Shown here one piece after another: positions 55,846-64,000 of a DNA stretch of 64,000 nt. The translations under genes were made by a program, and so were the position numbers. The notes under the pieces are model-generated. The model saw nothing but the letters and a program-made list of their open reading frames with translations, was not told the origin of the DNA and ran no database searches. The stretch spans positions 28,810-92,809 of the forward strand of contig NZ_BCTO01000009.1 of the NCBI RefSeq assembly GCF_001571325.1, written 5' to 3'. How positions within the stretch are numbered: the stretch's first letter is position 1; each line of letters starts with the position of its first letter. Source of the DNA: Delftia tsuruhatensis NBRC 16741. GTDB taxonomy: Bacteria; Pseudomonadota; Gammaproteobacteria; Burkholderiales; Burkholderiaceae_C.

Positions 55846-57033
55846 ATGCCACAGCAAGCCATTGTCAGTGCGGACCGGGCGGTCGGCGCGTCGGAGTGGA
55901 TCAAGGGCCAGCGGGAGAACATGCTTTCGCTGCTGGCGGACATCGTCAACATCGACTCGGGCAGCTTCGACAAGCCCGGCGTGGCGCGCGTGTTCCGGCG
56001 CCTGGAGGCCTTCTTCCTGGGCCAGGGGCTGCAGGTCAGCCCGCATTTCGTCGATGGCGTGGAGGCGGCGATCTCGGTCACCGTGAACGCGGGCAGCACC
56101 GTGGGCAGGCCCGTGCTGCTGATGGGGCACTGCGACACGGTCTTCCCTGAAGGCGAGGCCGCGCGCAGGCCGTTCCGCATCGAAGGCGGCAGGGCCTACG
56201 GCCCGGGCGTGGCCGACATGAAGTCGGGCATCGTCATGAACGCCTTCCTGCTGGCTGCGCTGGCCCACAGCGCGGAGCCTGCGCCCGAGGTCACGGGCCT
56301 GTTCACCTGCGACGAGGAAATCGGCTCGCCCCTGAGCAAGTCCGTCATCGAGCCCTTTGCGCGCAAGGCGGGCTTTGTCTTCAATGCGGAGCCGGGCCGG
56401 CCTTCGGGCAACGTGGTCACGGGCCGCAAGGGCGGCGTGTTCTTCGGCGTGGAGATCGAGGGCAAGGCGGCGCACTCGGGCGCCAACTTCGCCGAGGGCA
56501 TCAGCGCCATCTCGGAGCTGGCGCACAAGGTGGTGGCGCTGGACGCGCTCACCGACCTGGACAAGGGCGTCACCGTCAACGTGGGTCTGGTGTCGGGCGG
56601 GCTGTCGGTGAACACGTCGGCGCCGTCGGCCAAGGCGGCCATCGACCTGCGCATTTTCGATCTGGACCAGCGCGAGTCCCTGGTGGGCCGCATCCGCTGC
56701 ATCTGCGACAAGTCCTTCATCCAGGGCACGCGCTCCACGCTGAACATCACCGGCGAGTTCCGCCCCTTCGTTCCCACGCCGCAGTCGCAGCAATTGTTCG
56801 AGCTGTACCAGGCCGAGCTGGGCGCGCTGGGCCACAAGGCCGAGGGCGAGTTCAGCGGCGGCTGCGCGGACTCGGGCGTGACCTCCAGCCTGGGCGCCAT
56901 CACGCTGTGCGGCACCGGACCCGTGGGCGGCAAGTTCCACACCACCGACGAGTACTGCGAAGTGGACACCATCGTTCCGCGCGGCCTGGCGGTGCTCCAC
57001 ACCATTGCGCGCCTGCCCCACGCCCGGTGGTAG
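55846..57033 (+). CDS. M20-family metallopeptidase, glutamate carboxypeptidase (CPG2) type
   Basis: A 395-residue di-zinc peptidase. Visible ligand blocks are MGHCDTVFP, GVADMKSG, TCDEEIGSP with the catalytic Glu, NAEPGRPSG and the late FHTTDEYCEV. It would hydrolyse a C-terminal glutamate or similar amide; members act on folate analogues and N-acyl amino acids. The N-terminus has no signal peptide, so it is probably cytosolic. GGAGA precedes the ATG. It starts a short operon with a Bug-type binding protein under an IclR regulator. Confidence 0.87.
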   Translation: MPQQAIVSADRAVGASEWIKGQRENMLSLLADIVNIDSGSFDKPGVARVFRRLEAFFLGQGLQVSPHFVDGVEAAISVTVNAGSTVGRPVLLMGHCDTVFPEGEAARRPFRIEGGRAYGPGVADMKSGIVMNAFLLAALAHSAEPAPEVTGLFTCDEEIGSPLSKSVIEPFARKAGFVFNAEPGRPSGNVVTGRKGGVFFGVEIEGKAAHSGANFAEGISAISELAHKVVALDALTDLDKGVTVNVGLVSGGLSVNTSAPSAKAAIDLRIFDLDQRESLVGRIRCICDKSFIQGTRSTLNITGEFRPFVPTPQSQQLFELYQAELGALGHKAEGEFSGGCADSGVTSSLGAITLCGTGPVGGKFHTTDEYCEVDTIVPRGLAVLHTIARLPHARW

Positions 57034-57084
57034 GGCGCGCCTGATTCCCGCCTTCCCCCTCAAGCCACTGCCTGGTGCACTTTC

Positions 57085-58089
57085 ATGAATCCACTTGCCT
57101 TGCCCACACGCCGCTCGCTCCTGAAAATCGCCGCCGGCCTGCCGCTGGCGCCCCTGCTGCTGCAGCCCGCCGCGGCCTCGGCGCCCGGCCCGGTCAGCCT
57201 GATGGTGCCCTACCCGGCAGGCGGGCCCAGCGACGTCAGCGCCCGCATCCTGAGCAAGCCCATAGGCGAGGGACTGGCGGCCAAGGTGATCGTGGAAAAC
57301 CTGGGCGGCGCCACGGGGACGATTGCCGCATCCAAAGTGCTGGGCGCCAGGGCCGACGGCAGCATGTTCTTCCAGGGCACGCAGAACGAACTCATCCTGC
57401 CGCCGCTCACCAACAAGGCCGTGCGCTACCAGCCCGATGCGTTCGAGAACCTGCAGTACATCACCGTCACCCACCTGGTGCTGCTGGTGCGCTCGGGCCT
57501 GCCGGCCCGGGACATGCAAGAGTTCCTGGCGCTGGCGCGCTCGCGCAACGAAAGCAATTCGCTGACCTACGGCTCGGTGGGCGTGGGCTCGCTCTACCAC
57601 CTGATCACCGAGTACATGGGCAAGGTGGTGAAGGTGCCGTTCACGCACGCGCCCTATGCGGGCACGGCGCCCGTGATCCAGGACCTGGCCGGCGGCCAGA
57701 TCGACTTCAGCATCATGCCGTTCCAGGCGTCCATGCTGGAGATGATCCGCACCGGCCGCTTCCGGGCGCTGGCCGTGCTGTCGCGCAACCGGCCTGCGGT
57801 GCTGTCGGCCGTGCCCAGCATCACCGAAGTGCCGGCGCTGCGCGATTTCGAGTACGCCAGCCTGGCGGGCTACTTCGTCAAGCGGGGCACGCCGCAGGAC
57901 GTCAAGCAGCGCCTGAACCAGGCCATCGGCCAGGCCCTGCTGGACCCGCAGGTCATCGCCAAGCTGGAGGCCGACGGCCGTGATGTCGCCAAGCCCATGG
58001 GCCTGGACGATGCGGCGGCCGCCTATTCTCGCGAGATCGCCAAGTACCGCGAGATGATCCGCGTCACGGGCTACGTGCAGGCGGATTGA
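57085..58089 (+). CDS. Bug-family (TctC) solute-binding protein
   Basis: A 334-residue periplasmic binding protein of the tripartite tricarboxylate transporter group, which is greatly expanded in Burkholderiales. The signal region TRRSLLKIAAG has a twin arginine and may be Tat-exported. The mature part has MVPYPAGGPSDVSARIL and VENLGGATGTIA, family hallmarks. No TctA/TctB membrane genes are adjacent, as is usual for Bug proteins. It lies 51 bases after the M20 peptidase, so it probably captures that enzyme's substrate or product. Confidence 0.9.
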   Translation: MNPLALPTRRSLLKIAAGLPLAPLLLQPAAASAPGPVSLMVPYPAGGPSDVSARILSKPIGEGLAAKVIVENLGGATGTIAASKVLGARADGSMFFQGTQNELILPPLTNKAVRYQPDAFENLQYITVTHLVLLVRSGLPARDMQEFLALARSRNESNSLTYGSVGVGSLYHLITEYMGKVVKVPFTHAPYAGTAPVIQDLAGGQIDFSIMPFQASMLEMIRTGRFRALAVLSRNRPAVLSAVPSITEVPALRDFEYASLAGYFVKRGTPQDVKQRLNQAIGQALLDPQVIAKLEADGRDVAKPMGLDDAAAAYSREIAKYREMIRVTGYVQAD

Positions 58090-58105
58090 GAGCGAAGGCC
58101 GCAAC

Positions 58106-58960
58106 CTACGCGAGTGCGCCCTCCAGCAGCTCGGCCATGCGCGGCAGGTCGGGATCGGCGCTGGTCACCAGCCAGATGGCGCGCTCATAGGCGGCGCCCG
58201 CAATGGGCAGCATGCGGCAGTCGCCCATGAAGCGCTCCAGGCCCGTCCAGTGCGGCACCAGGCCCACGCCCATGCCGTCGGCGGCCAGCATGGCAATGGC
58301 CTCCAGCGCGTCCAGGTCGCACAGCACCGCAGGCTCCAGCCCCTGGTCGGCCAGCCAGTCGGCCGCATGGCGGCCTCCCCAGGCATCGGGGTCGTAGCGT
58401 ATGTAGGGCAGGCTGCGCAGCAGCGCGGCAGGCCGGCCGCGTGCCTGGGGCGGGGCCAGCAGCACCAGCGGCTCGCGGCGCAGCTGCACGCTGCGCAGCG
58501 CCTTGGGCAGTTCAAAAGGGGGCGCCACGATGACGGCGGCATCGAGCTCGCCGGCCTGCAGCATCTGGAACAGCGCGCGCGAGGTACCCGGCACGATGAC
58601 GGGCCGGCACTGTGGCGCCGCCTGCGTGAGCTTGCGCAGCGCGGCCGGCAGCATGCCGGTGAGCGCGGTCGAGATGGCGCCGATGCGCAGCGTGCCGGCC
58701 AGGCCATCGGCGCTGGCATCGCTGCCCAGCAGCGCGGCCTCGCGCACTAGGCGCCGCGCGCGCGGCAGCAGGGCCACGCAGGCCTGGGTGGGGCGGGCCG
58801 CATGGCCGCTGCGCGAAAGCAGGGCAAAGCCCAGCTCGCGCTCCAGCGCCTGCACGCGCTGGCCCACGGCGGCGGCGGTCAGGTGCTCGGCGCGCGCCGC
58901 ATCGGCGATGGAGCCGCTGTCCACCACGGCGATCAGGCTCTTGAGATAGCGGGTCTCCAA
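58106..58960 (-). CDS. LysR-family regulator
   Basis: A 284-residue LysR regulator. The HTH METRYLKSLIAVVDSGSIADAARAEHLTAAAVGQRVQALERELG is slightly atypical (AAVGQRV replaces the common SAVS/SRQ). A co-inducer domain follows. It is divergent from the VOC and 2-hydroxyacid dehydrogenase genes, 131 bases away, and convergent with the Bug gene. A perfect CTTTTGAAAAG palindrome at 59000-59010 in the shared region is a possible binding site. Confidence 0.87.
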   Translation of the reverse strand: METRYLKSLIAVVDSGSIADAARAEHLTAAAVGQRVQALERELGFALLSRSGHAARPTQACVALLPRARRLVREAALLGSDASADGLAGTLRIGAISTALTGMLPAALRKLTQAAPQCRPVIVPGTSRALFQMLQAGELDAAVIVAPPFELPKALRSVQLRREPLVLLAPPQARGRPAALLRSLPYIRYDPDAWGGRHAADWLADQGLEPAVLCDLDALEAIAMLAADGMGVGLVPHWTGLERFMGDCRMLPIAGAAYERAIWLVTSADPDLPRMAELLEGALA

Positions 58961-59091
58961 AAGATTTCCTTGGGGATTGCAAAGAAATCAACGCTATCAC
59001 TTTTGAAAAGCCTCTGCTAGGCTCGCGCCACCCACGGCAGGCCACGGCCTGCGAACCTGCCTGCACCACAAGCACAACCAAAGGATCAGCC

Positions 59092-59505
59092 ATGCGCACC
59101 AGTTTCCACCTTGCCTACCATGTCCGCGATCTGGACGAAGCGCGCGCCTTCTACGGCACGCTGCTCGGCTGCCAGGAAGGCCGCAGCACCGAGACCTGGG
59201 TGGACTTCGACTTCTTCGGCCACCAGATCTCGCTGCACCTGGGCGATCCCTTCCCGGTCACGAACACCGGCCGCGTGGGCGACCACATGGTGCCCATGCC
59301 CCACCTGGGCCTGGTGATGGCCATGGACGACTGGAAGGCCCTGGCCGCGCGGCTGTCGGGCGGCGTGGTGGATTTCGTGCTGCAACCCGGCATCCGCTTC
59401 GAGGGCGAGCCCGGCGAGCAGGCCACCATGTTCTTCCGCGACCCCAGCGGCAATCCCATCGAGGTCAAGGGCTTCGCCGATCTGGACAAGGTCTTCGCCA
59501 AATGA
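59092..59505 (+). CDS. VOC-family protein (glyoxalase/dioxygenase fold)
   Basis: A 137-residue single-module VOC protein. HLAYHVRDLDEARAFYGTLLG is the N-terminal half with a metal-ligand His. HQISLHLGDP and FFRDPSGNPIEVKGF supply later ligands, ending in the typical Glu. Enzymatic activity is not identifiable. It overlaps the next gene by ATGA, so the two are translated together under the divergent LysR regulator. Confidence 0.85.
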   Translation: MRTSFHLAYHVRDLDEARAFYGTLLGCQEGRSTETWVDFDFFGHQISLHLGDPFPVTNTGRVGDHMVPMPHLGLVMAMDDWKALAARLSGGVVDFVLQPGIRFEGEPGEQATMFFRDPSGNPIEVKGFADLDKVFAK

Positions 59506-60455
59506 GCGCCTCGCTTCCCCCGCTTCCTTTCGTCTGCGCACCCGGCTACCCGGCAGCCCAGGCCTGGCTGCAGGCCCTGCAGGCCGCCCTGCCAGAGGAG
59601 CGCGTGGTGGCGCTCGATGCGCTGGATGCCGACCAGCGCGCGGCCTGCGAGGTCGCCATCGTCGCCAACCCCCAGCCTGCCGACCTGCGCACGCTGCCGC
59701 GCCTGCAATGGGTGCACAGCGTCTGGGCCGGCGTGGAGCGCCTGGTGGCCGACCTGGGCGATACCGACCTGCGCATCGTCCGCCTGGTGGACCCGCAACT
59801 GGCCGACACCATGGCCGAGGCCGTGCTGGCCTGGACCCTGTACCTGCACCGCGACATGCCGCGCTATGCCCGCCAGCAGGCCGCGCGCCAATGGCTGGCG
59901 CATGACGGCGTGCGCGCGCAGGACAGGACGGTATCGCTGCTGGGCCTGGGCGCACTGGGCAAGGCCGCCGCGCAGCGGCTGCTGGCGGCAGGCTTCAAGG
60001 TGCGCGGCTGGAGCCGCACGCCCAGGCAGATGGAAGGCGTGCAATGCCATGCGGGTGATGCCGAGCTGCCCGCCATGCTGGCGCAGACCGACATCCTCGT
60101 ATGCCTGCTGCCGCTCACGCCGCAGACGCGCGGCCTCGTCGGCGCGCAGGCGCTGGCCGCGCTGCCTGACCATGCCTCGCTGATCAACTTTGCGCGCGGC
60201 CCCATCGTGGACGATGCCGCGCTGCGCGCCGCCCTGGACGGCGGCCGCCTGGCCCATGCCGTGCTGGACGTGTTCGAGCAGGAGCCCCTGCCAGAATCGT
60301 CCTGGCAGTGGGCGCATCCCGCCGTGACCGTGCTGCCCCACATCTCGGCACCCACGGACCGCGCGACGGCATCGGCCATCGTGGCGGGCAATATCCGCCG
60401 CTGGCGCGCCAGCGGCGAGCTGCCGCAGGCGGTGGACGCGGCACGGGGCTACTGA
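59502..60455 (+). CDS. D-isomer 2-hydroxyacid dehydrogenase (GhrA-like)
   Basis: A 317-residue NAD(P)-dependent reductase of the glyoxylate/hydroxypyruvate reductase A group. The nucleotide-binding motif is LGLGALGKAAAQRL. The catalytic arginine is in NFARGPIVDD, the Glu in FEQEPLPESS and the His in LPHISAPT. Likely substrates are glyoxylate, hydroxypyruvate or another 2-keto acid. Translational coupling to the VOC gene suggests the two act on linked intermediates. Confidence 0.88.
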   Translation: MSASLPPLPFVCAPGYPAAQAWLQALQAALPEERVVALDALDADQRAACEVAIVANPQPADLRTLPRLQWVHSVWAGVERLVADLGDTDLRIVRLVDPQLADTMAEAVLAWTLYLHRDMPRYARQQAARQWLAHDGVRAQDRTVSLLGLGALGKAAAQRLLAAGFKVRGWSRTPRQMEGVQCHAGDAELPAMLAQTDILVCLLPLTPQTRGLVGAQALAALPDHASLINFARGPIVDDAALRAALDGGRLAHAVLDVFEQEPLPESSWQWAHPAVTVLPHISAPTDRATASAIVAGNIRRWRASGELPQAVDAARGY

Positions 60456-60472
60456 GGGCGGCTACGGTACGG

Positions 60473-61363
60473 CTACGGCAAGGCCATGGACTGGCTTCTG
60501 AGCCAGTCCATGACGGCGCGCACATGGGGGCCCGGCTCCCGTTGCTCGCCCACGGCCAGATGGTAGGTATGGCCGGTGATCGAGGGGCCGAAGGGCTGCA
60601 GCAGGTGGCCGGCCGCAATGTCCTCGGCCACCAGGGCCAGGCTCACCAGGGCAATGCCATGACCGGCGATGGCCGCCTGGATGGCATGGCCCTCGTCGGA
60701 AAAGCGCAGTTGCCCCGCCGGTGAATTCCAGGCCAGGCCTGCCTCGTCAAACCAGCGCTCCCAGGTGGGATTGCTGGCGTGCGCCGTCTTCCAGTCAAAG
60801 CGGATCAGCGGCAGGCGGGCCAGGTCGGCCGGACCCAGCACGCCCAGCCGGGGATTGGCCACGGGCGCAAAGCGGTCGCTGAACAGGGGCTCGGCCACCA
60901 GGCCCGGATAAGGGCCGCGCCCGTAGCGCACGGCGATATCGACGGCATGGGAGCGCAGGTCCACCACATCGTCCGAGGCCTGCAGTTGCAGGTCCACCTC
61001 CGGGTGCATCGCGCGGAAGCTGGCCATGCGCGGCACCAGCCATTTCACGGTGAACGCATTGGTGGCCGAGATGCTGACCTGGGCGCGCAGGCGCTTTTGC
61101 AGCAGGCGCTCCAGCGTGGCGGCAAAGGCGTCGAAACCGTCGCGCAGCACCGGATAGAGCTGGGCGCCCGCCTCGGTCAGCACCACCTTGCGTACCTGGC
61201 GATCGAACAGCGCCAGGCCCAGCTGTTCCTCCAGCGCGCGGATCTGGTGGCTGATGGCCGTGGGGGTCACGGCCAGGTCGTCGGCGGCCTGCTTGAAGCT
61301 GCCCAGGCGTGCGGCGGCCTCGAAGGCGCGCAGTGCGGAAAGCGGCAGCTGGTTGCGTTGCAT
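60473..61363 (-). CDS. LysR-family regulator (GcvA-like)
   Basis: A 296-residue LysR regulator with HTH SALRAFEAAARLGSFKQAADDLAVTPTAISHQIRALEEQLG and the GcvA-type C-terminal domain. I use the ATG at 61363 (MQRNQLPLSALRAF); a TTG at 61381 is less likely. It is divergent from the RidA gene, and its 3' end meets the GhrA-like gene convergently. The likely target is the RidA gene. Confidence 0.87.
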   Translation of the reverse strand: MQRNQLPLSALRAFEAAARLGSFKQAADDLAVTPTAISHQIRALEEQLGLALFDRQVRKVVLTEAGAQLYPVLRDGFDAFAATLERLLQKRLRAQVSISATNAFTVKWLVPRMASFRAMHPEVDLQLQASDDVVDLRSHAVDIAVRYGRGPYPGLVAEPLFSDRFAPVANPRLGVLGPADLARLPLIRFDWKTAHASNPTWERWFDEAGLAWNSPAGQLRFSDEGHAIQAAIAGHGIALVSLALVAEDIAAGHLLQPFGPSITGHTYHLAVGEQREPGPHVRAVMDWLRSQSMALP

Positions 61364-61449
61364 GAGGGCTGGAGGACGCAAGGGGCGGGTGATGAATGGG
61401 GTGAGGAATGGGGTGAGGAAAACTCATCTTATGCCTGATAAATGAACCT

Positions 61450-61478
61450 TTGTCGCAATCACCCGGCTTGCCTATCGT
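61450..61478 (+). promoter_or_regulatory. possible promoter of the ridA-like gene
   Basis: TTGTCG (61450-61455) and TATCGT (61473-61478) are separated by 17 bases, in the gap between the LysR gene and the RidA gene. Moderate consensus match. Confidence 0.4.
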
Positions 61479-61531
61479 CCACCCATGCCCCAAGCGCGAT
61501 CCTGCCGGGGATGGATGAAGGAAATGAAACC

Positions 61532-61927
61532 ATGCTGCACCGTGTCACCACGCAACCCGACCCCTACGAGCCGTTTTTGCTGTCGCAAGGCATTCGCTTT
61601 GGCGAGCTGCTGTTCATCTCCGGCCAGGCCGGCGCCGGAGACGATGGCCGCATCGTGCCGGGCGGCTTCCTGGCCCAGGGCCGGCAGGCGTTTGCCAATC
61701 TGCGCCGCGCGCTGGAGGCGGGCGGCTCCAGCCTGAAGGACGTGATCAAGGTCACCATCTTCGTCACCGACATGGGCCACTTCGACGAGGTGGTCGCCCT
61801 GCGCCGCGAGTTCTTCGGCGCCCCCTATCCGGCCGACACGATTGCCCAGATCCAGGCGCTGTACGACCCGGCGGCCATGATCGAGATCGAAGCCATTGCA
61901 GCCGTGCGTGATGGCCAGGCCCGCTGA
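61532..61927 (+). CDS. RidA-family protein (YjgF/YER057c)
   Basis: A 131-residue small trimeric protein. Members deaminate reactive enamine/imine intermediates or act in amine catabolism. It has LLFISGQAGAGDDG, QAFANLRRALEAGGSSLKDVIKVTIFVTDM and a late IEIEAIAAV block. The conserved Arg used by canonical RidA near residue 105 is not obvious here, so it may belong to a catabolic subfamily. The start at 61532 follows GAAGGA. A divergent LysR gene is likely its regulator. Confidence 0.85.
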   Translation: MLHRVTTQPDPYEPFLLSQGIRFGELLFISGQAGAGDDGRIVPGGFLAQGRQAFANLRRALEAGGSSLKDVIKVTIFVTDMGHFDEVVALRREFFGAPYPADTIAQIQALYDPAAMIEIEAIAAVRDGQAR

Positions 61928-62013
61928 CATGGTTGCGGCCGTTCTGTTCCGATGGCCTGGCCACGGCGTGCATGGCCGACGACTGGAGCCGATGGGGCCG
62001 ATATCTGATCCCT

Positions 62014-62958
62014 TCAACCGCCGAGCAGTCCCGAGGTGCTCAGCGGCCCCGGCGACAGCTGCTGTCCCCATGCCTGCGTCAATGCCTCGATGGCATCGCC
62101 CACCACGCGGCAGGCCTGGGTGAGCTTGCCGTGCCGGGGCAGGGCCAGCGTCACATGGCGCACCAGGCCGGGGTTGACCAGGCGGCTGGCCTGCAGCCGG
62201 CCCTGGCGCAGGTCGGCATCGATGGAATACGGGCCGATCACCGAGTAGAGGCCGGGCGCGTGGGCCACGAGTTCCTTTTGCACGGTCAGCGAGTCGGCCT
62301 CGGCGGCTGCCGCGAGCCGAAAGCCGTGGCTGTGCGCGGCCTCATCGAGCGCATCGCGCCAATGGCTGGGGCGTCGCGGCAGCACCAGCTGCAGGCCGTC
62401 GAGCGCGGCGAACTCCGTGGTGGGCGCCAGGGTCAAGGCGTCGCCTGGGCGCGACACCAGATAGCTGTGCGCGGTGCTCAGCAGCCGCTCGTCGCCGCCG
62501 GCCGGGCGCGCGAAGCGAAAGAGGATGGCCAGGTCCACGGCACCGCTGTCCAGCAGCGCGTCGAGCTCCGTTCCCTGGGCCTCGGTGATGTTCAGGCGTA
62601 TACCGGGGTGCTCGCGCTGCAGCCAGTCGAACACATGCGTCATCAGCGGGTGCGCGGCCGAGGGCACGATGCCCAGCCGCACCTCGCCCCATAGCTGGCC
62701 TGCGTCCGCACGCAGCGTTTCCTGCAATTGCTCGGTTTCCTGCAGCCAGCTGCGCAGCCGCAGCGCGGCCCGCGCGCCCAGCGGCGTCAGCGTGACGCCC
62801 CGGCCCGTGCGCCGCAGCAAGGGGCCGCCCAGAGACGCTTCGAATTCGCTGATCTGCCGGCTGATGTGCGACTGCACGGTGTGCCGCCGTGCCGCGACCT
62901 TGCTGATGCTGCCGGCTTCGGAGACCTCGAGGAAGAGCTTGACGCTGGGCAGGTGCAT
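62014..62958 (-). CDS. LysR-family regulator, divergent from an FAH-family gene
   Basis: A 314-residue LysR regulator. The HTH SVKLFLEVSEAGSISKVAARRHTVQSHISRQISEFEASLG is followed by a co-inducer domain. The ATG at 62958 (MHLPSV) is chosen; the frame extends 12 codons further without support. It is divergent from the fumarylacetoacetate hydrolase-family gene, with 155 bases between them, and presumably activates it. Confidence 0.87.
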   Translation of the reverse strand: MHLPSVKLFLEVSEAGSISKVAARRHTVQSHISRQISEFEASLGGPLLRRTGRGVTLTPLGARAALRLRSWLQETEQLQETLRADAGQLWGEVRLGIVPSAAHPLMTHVFDWLQREHPGIRLNITEAQGTELDALLDSGAVDLAILFRFARPAGGDERLLSTAHSYLVSRPGDALTLAPTTEFAALDGLQLVLPRRPSHWRDALDEAAHSHGFRLAAAAEADSLTVQKELVAHAPGLYSVIGPYSIDADLRQGRLQASRLVNPGLVRHVTLALPRHGKLTQACRVVGDAIEALTQAWGQQLSPGPLSTSGLLGG

Positions 62959-63113
62959 GGTGGTTACCCGGTTGAGGTATGCCTGATGAGGCAATTCTGA
63001 AAGCCTGAAATTCTATCTATCCAGATATCAAACGGATTTCTACAGTGCAGTCATGCCTTGCCAGCGGCCTTGCCGTGGCAGGTTTTCCAGACACCGAACC
63101 TAAGGAAAATCCG

Positions 63114-63965
63114 TTGAAACTCGCCAGCTTCATCCATGCCGGACAGCCCCGCTACGGGCAGGTTCTGGCCGAGCGCTTCCTGCTGCCGCCCGCCGACTTT
63201 CTCGCCCGCCATCCCGACCTGCTGTCCGTGCTGCGCGCACAGGCGCTGGGCGAGCTGGAGCAGGCCCTGCAGGCCGGCGCCGTGCCCGTCGATGCGGCGC
63301 AGACCCAGGCGCTGCCCGTCATCCCCAACCCCGGCAAGCTCATCTGCGTGGGCCTGAACTACAAGACCCATGTGGCCGAGACGCGGCGCGCCGACAGCGA
63401 GCACCCGTCGCTGTTCCTGCGCTTCAACGACAGCCTGGCCGCCGATGGCGACGAGCTGCTGCGCCCGGCCTTCTCGGACCGTTTCGACTGGGAGGGCGAG
63501 CTGGCCTTCGTCATCGGCCGGGGCGGGCGCCACATTGCAAAGGAAGATGCCTTCGACCACATCGCCGGCTATGCCTGCTTCAACGATGTGAGCGTGCGCG
63601 ACTGGCAGCGCCATACGCACCAGTTCACGCCCGGCAAGAACTTTCCCGGCACGGCGCCCTTCGGCCCCTGGCTGGTCACGCGCGACGAGGTGGCCGACGT
63701 GCGCAGCCTGGCGCTGCAGACGCGCCTGAACGGCAGCGTGATGCAGCAGGCCAGCCTGGGCGACCTGATCTTCGACATCCCCACCATCGTGGCCTATGTA
63801 TCGCGCTTCACGCCGCTGTCGCCCGGCGATGTGATCGCCACGGGCACGCCGGGCGGCGTGGGCGACCGCCGCGAGCCGCCCCTGTACATGAAGCATGGCG
63901 ATGTGGTCGAGGTCGAGATCACTGGGCTGGGCGTGCTGCGCAACCGTATCGGCACTGATGTCTGA
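63114..63965 (+). CDS. fumarylacetoacetate hydrolase-family protein
   Basis: A 283-residue FAH-superfamily hydrolase or decarboxylase. The metal-binding acidic residues are in RFDWEGELAFVIGR, and the family blocks GLNYKTHVAE, FNDVSVRDWQ and GTPGGVG are present. Substrates in the family include acylpyruvates, fumarylpyruvate and 2-keto-3-deoxy acids, so only the class can be given. I assign a TTG start at 63114 (LKLASFIHAGQ), well placed after AAGGAAA. A GTG at 63045 would add 23 residues unlike the family. No downstream gene is complete in the window. Confidence 0.85.
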   Translation: MKLASFIHAGQPRYGQVLAERFLLPPADFLARHPDLLSVLRAQALGELEQALQAGAVPVDAAQTQALPVIPNPGKLICVGLNYKTHVAETRRADSEHPSLFLRFNDSLAADGDELLRPAFSDRFDWEGELAFVIGRGGRHIAKEDAFDHIAGYACFNDVSVRDWQRHTHQFTPGKNFPGTAPFGPWLVTRDEVADVRSLALQTRLNGSVMQQASLGDLIFDIPTIVAYVSRFTPLSPGDVIATGTPGGVGDRREPPLYMKHGDVVEVEITGLGVLRNRIGTDV

Positions 63966-63968
63966 GAT

Positions 63969-64000
63969 GACACCCCCTGAGTCGCTTCGCGCCTTCCCCC
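63969..64000. repeat. start of a Comamonadaceae-type intergenic repeat (partial)
   Basis: ACACCCCCTGAGTCGCTTCG and the following CGCCTTCCCCC resemble a palindromic intergenic repeat I recall from many Comamonadaceae genomes, of which only the left arm is inside the window. The identification is from memory, not measured here. Confidence 0.5.

Overview
The window is high-GC betaproteobacterial chromosome, most likely Delftia (Comamonadaceae). The first gene encodes a porin that I recognise as close to Omp32 of Delftia acidovorans. The dense packing, the many LysR regulators, the Bug-type binding protein and a family-typical intergenic repeat starting at the right edge all fit. I see no rRNA, tRNA, CRISPR array, prophage or intact insertion sequence.

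Left third (1-24.8 kb), metabolism and transport. Two tandem porins each carry a strong UUCG-loop terminator. They are followed by an M20 amidohydrolase, a TetR regulator divergent from a FabF-type ketoacyl synthase with a near-perfect 24-bp palindrome between them, and hexR divergent from tal-pgi. Next come a stand-alone amino-acid binding protein, a MocR-type regulator, and a seven-gene run. That run holds a complete peptide/nickel-type ABC importer, a YtcJ-like amidohydrolase and a COG0523 (G3E) GTPase. A LysR regulator is divergent from a DUF1338 dioxygenase (HglS type) and a 2-aminoadipate-type aminotransferase, which together look like the lower lysine-degradation route through 2-oxoadipate.

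Middle (24.8-44.2 kb). groES-groEL sits behind a textbook CIRCE operator. About 0.9 kb without recognisable genes follows, then an ECF sigma factor, a FecR and a TonB receptor behind a Fur-like palindrome. A second gene-poor stretch of about 0.65 kb, with direct repeats that may be a relic insertion-sequence end, leads into an arsenic island: arsR, arsI (C-As lyase), a phosphatase-type arsenate reductase, arsB and a glutaredoxin-type arsC. A TetR/NTF2-like pair and an RND efflux system follow. The RND TetR gene is bracketed by two copies of the same 24-bp operator.

Right third (44.2-64 kb). There is an exported peroxiredoxin, then an aldehyde dehydrogenase with its DUF779 partner behind a sigma-54-type promoter and an AcoR-like activator. 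An orphan rtcB follows. Then comes a 1308-residue exported protein with a PA14-like module, eight DUF11-type repeats and an IPTL-CTERM-like tail. The rest is small catabolic cassettes, most with a divergent regulator: IclR/M20/Bug, LysR/VOC/GhrA-like, LysR/RidA and LysR/FAH.

I found no clear new defence or mobile system. The strongest leads are the DUF11 repeat protein, the transporter-amidohydrolase-GTPase operon, the ArsI with a three-pair cysteine tail, and the apparently leaderless arsR transcript.
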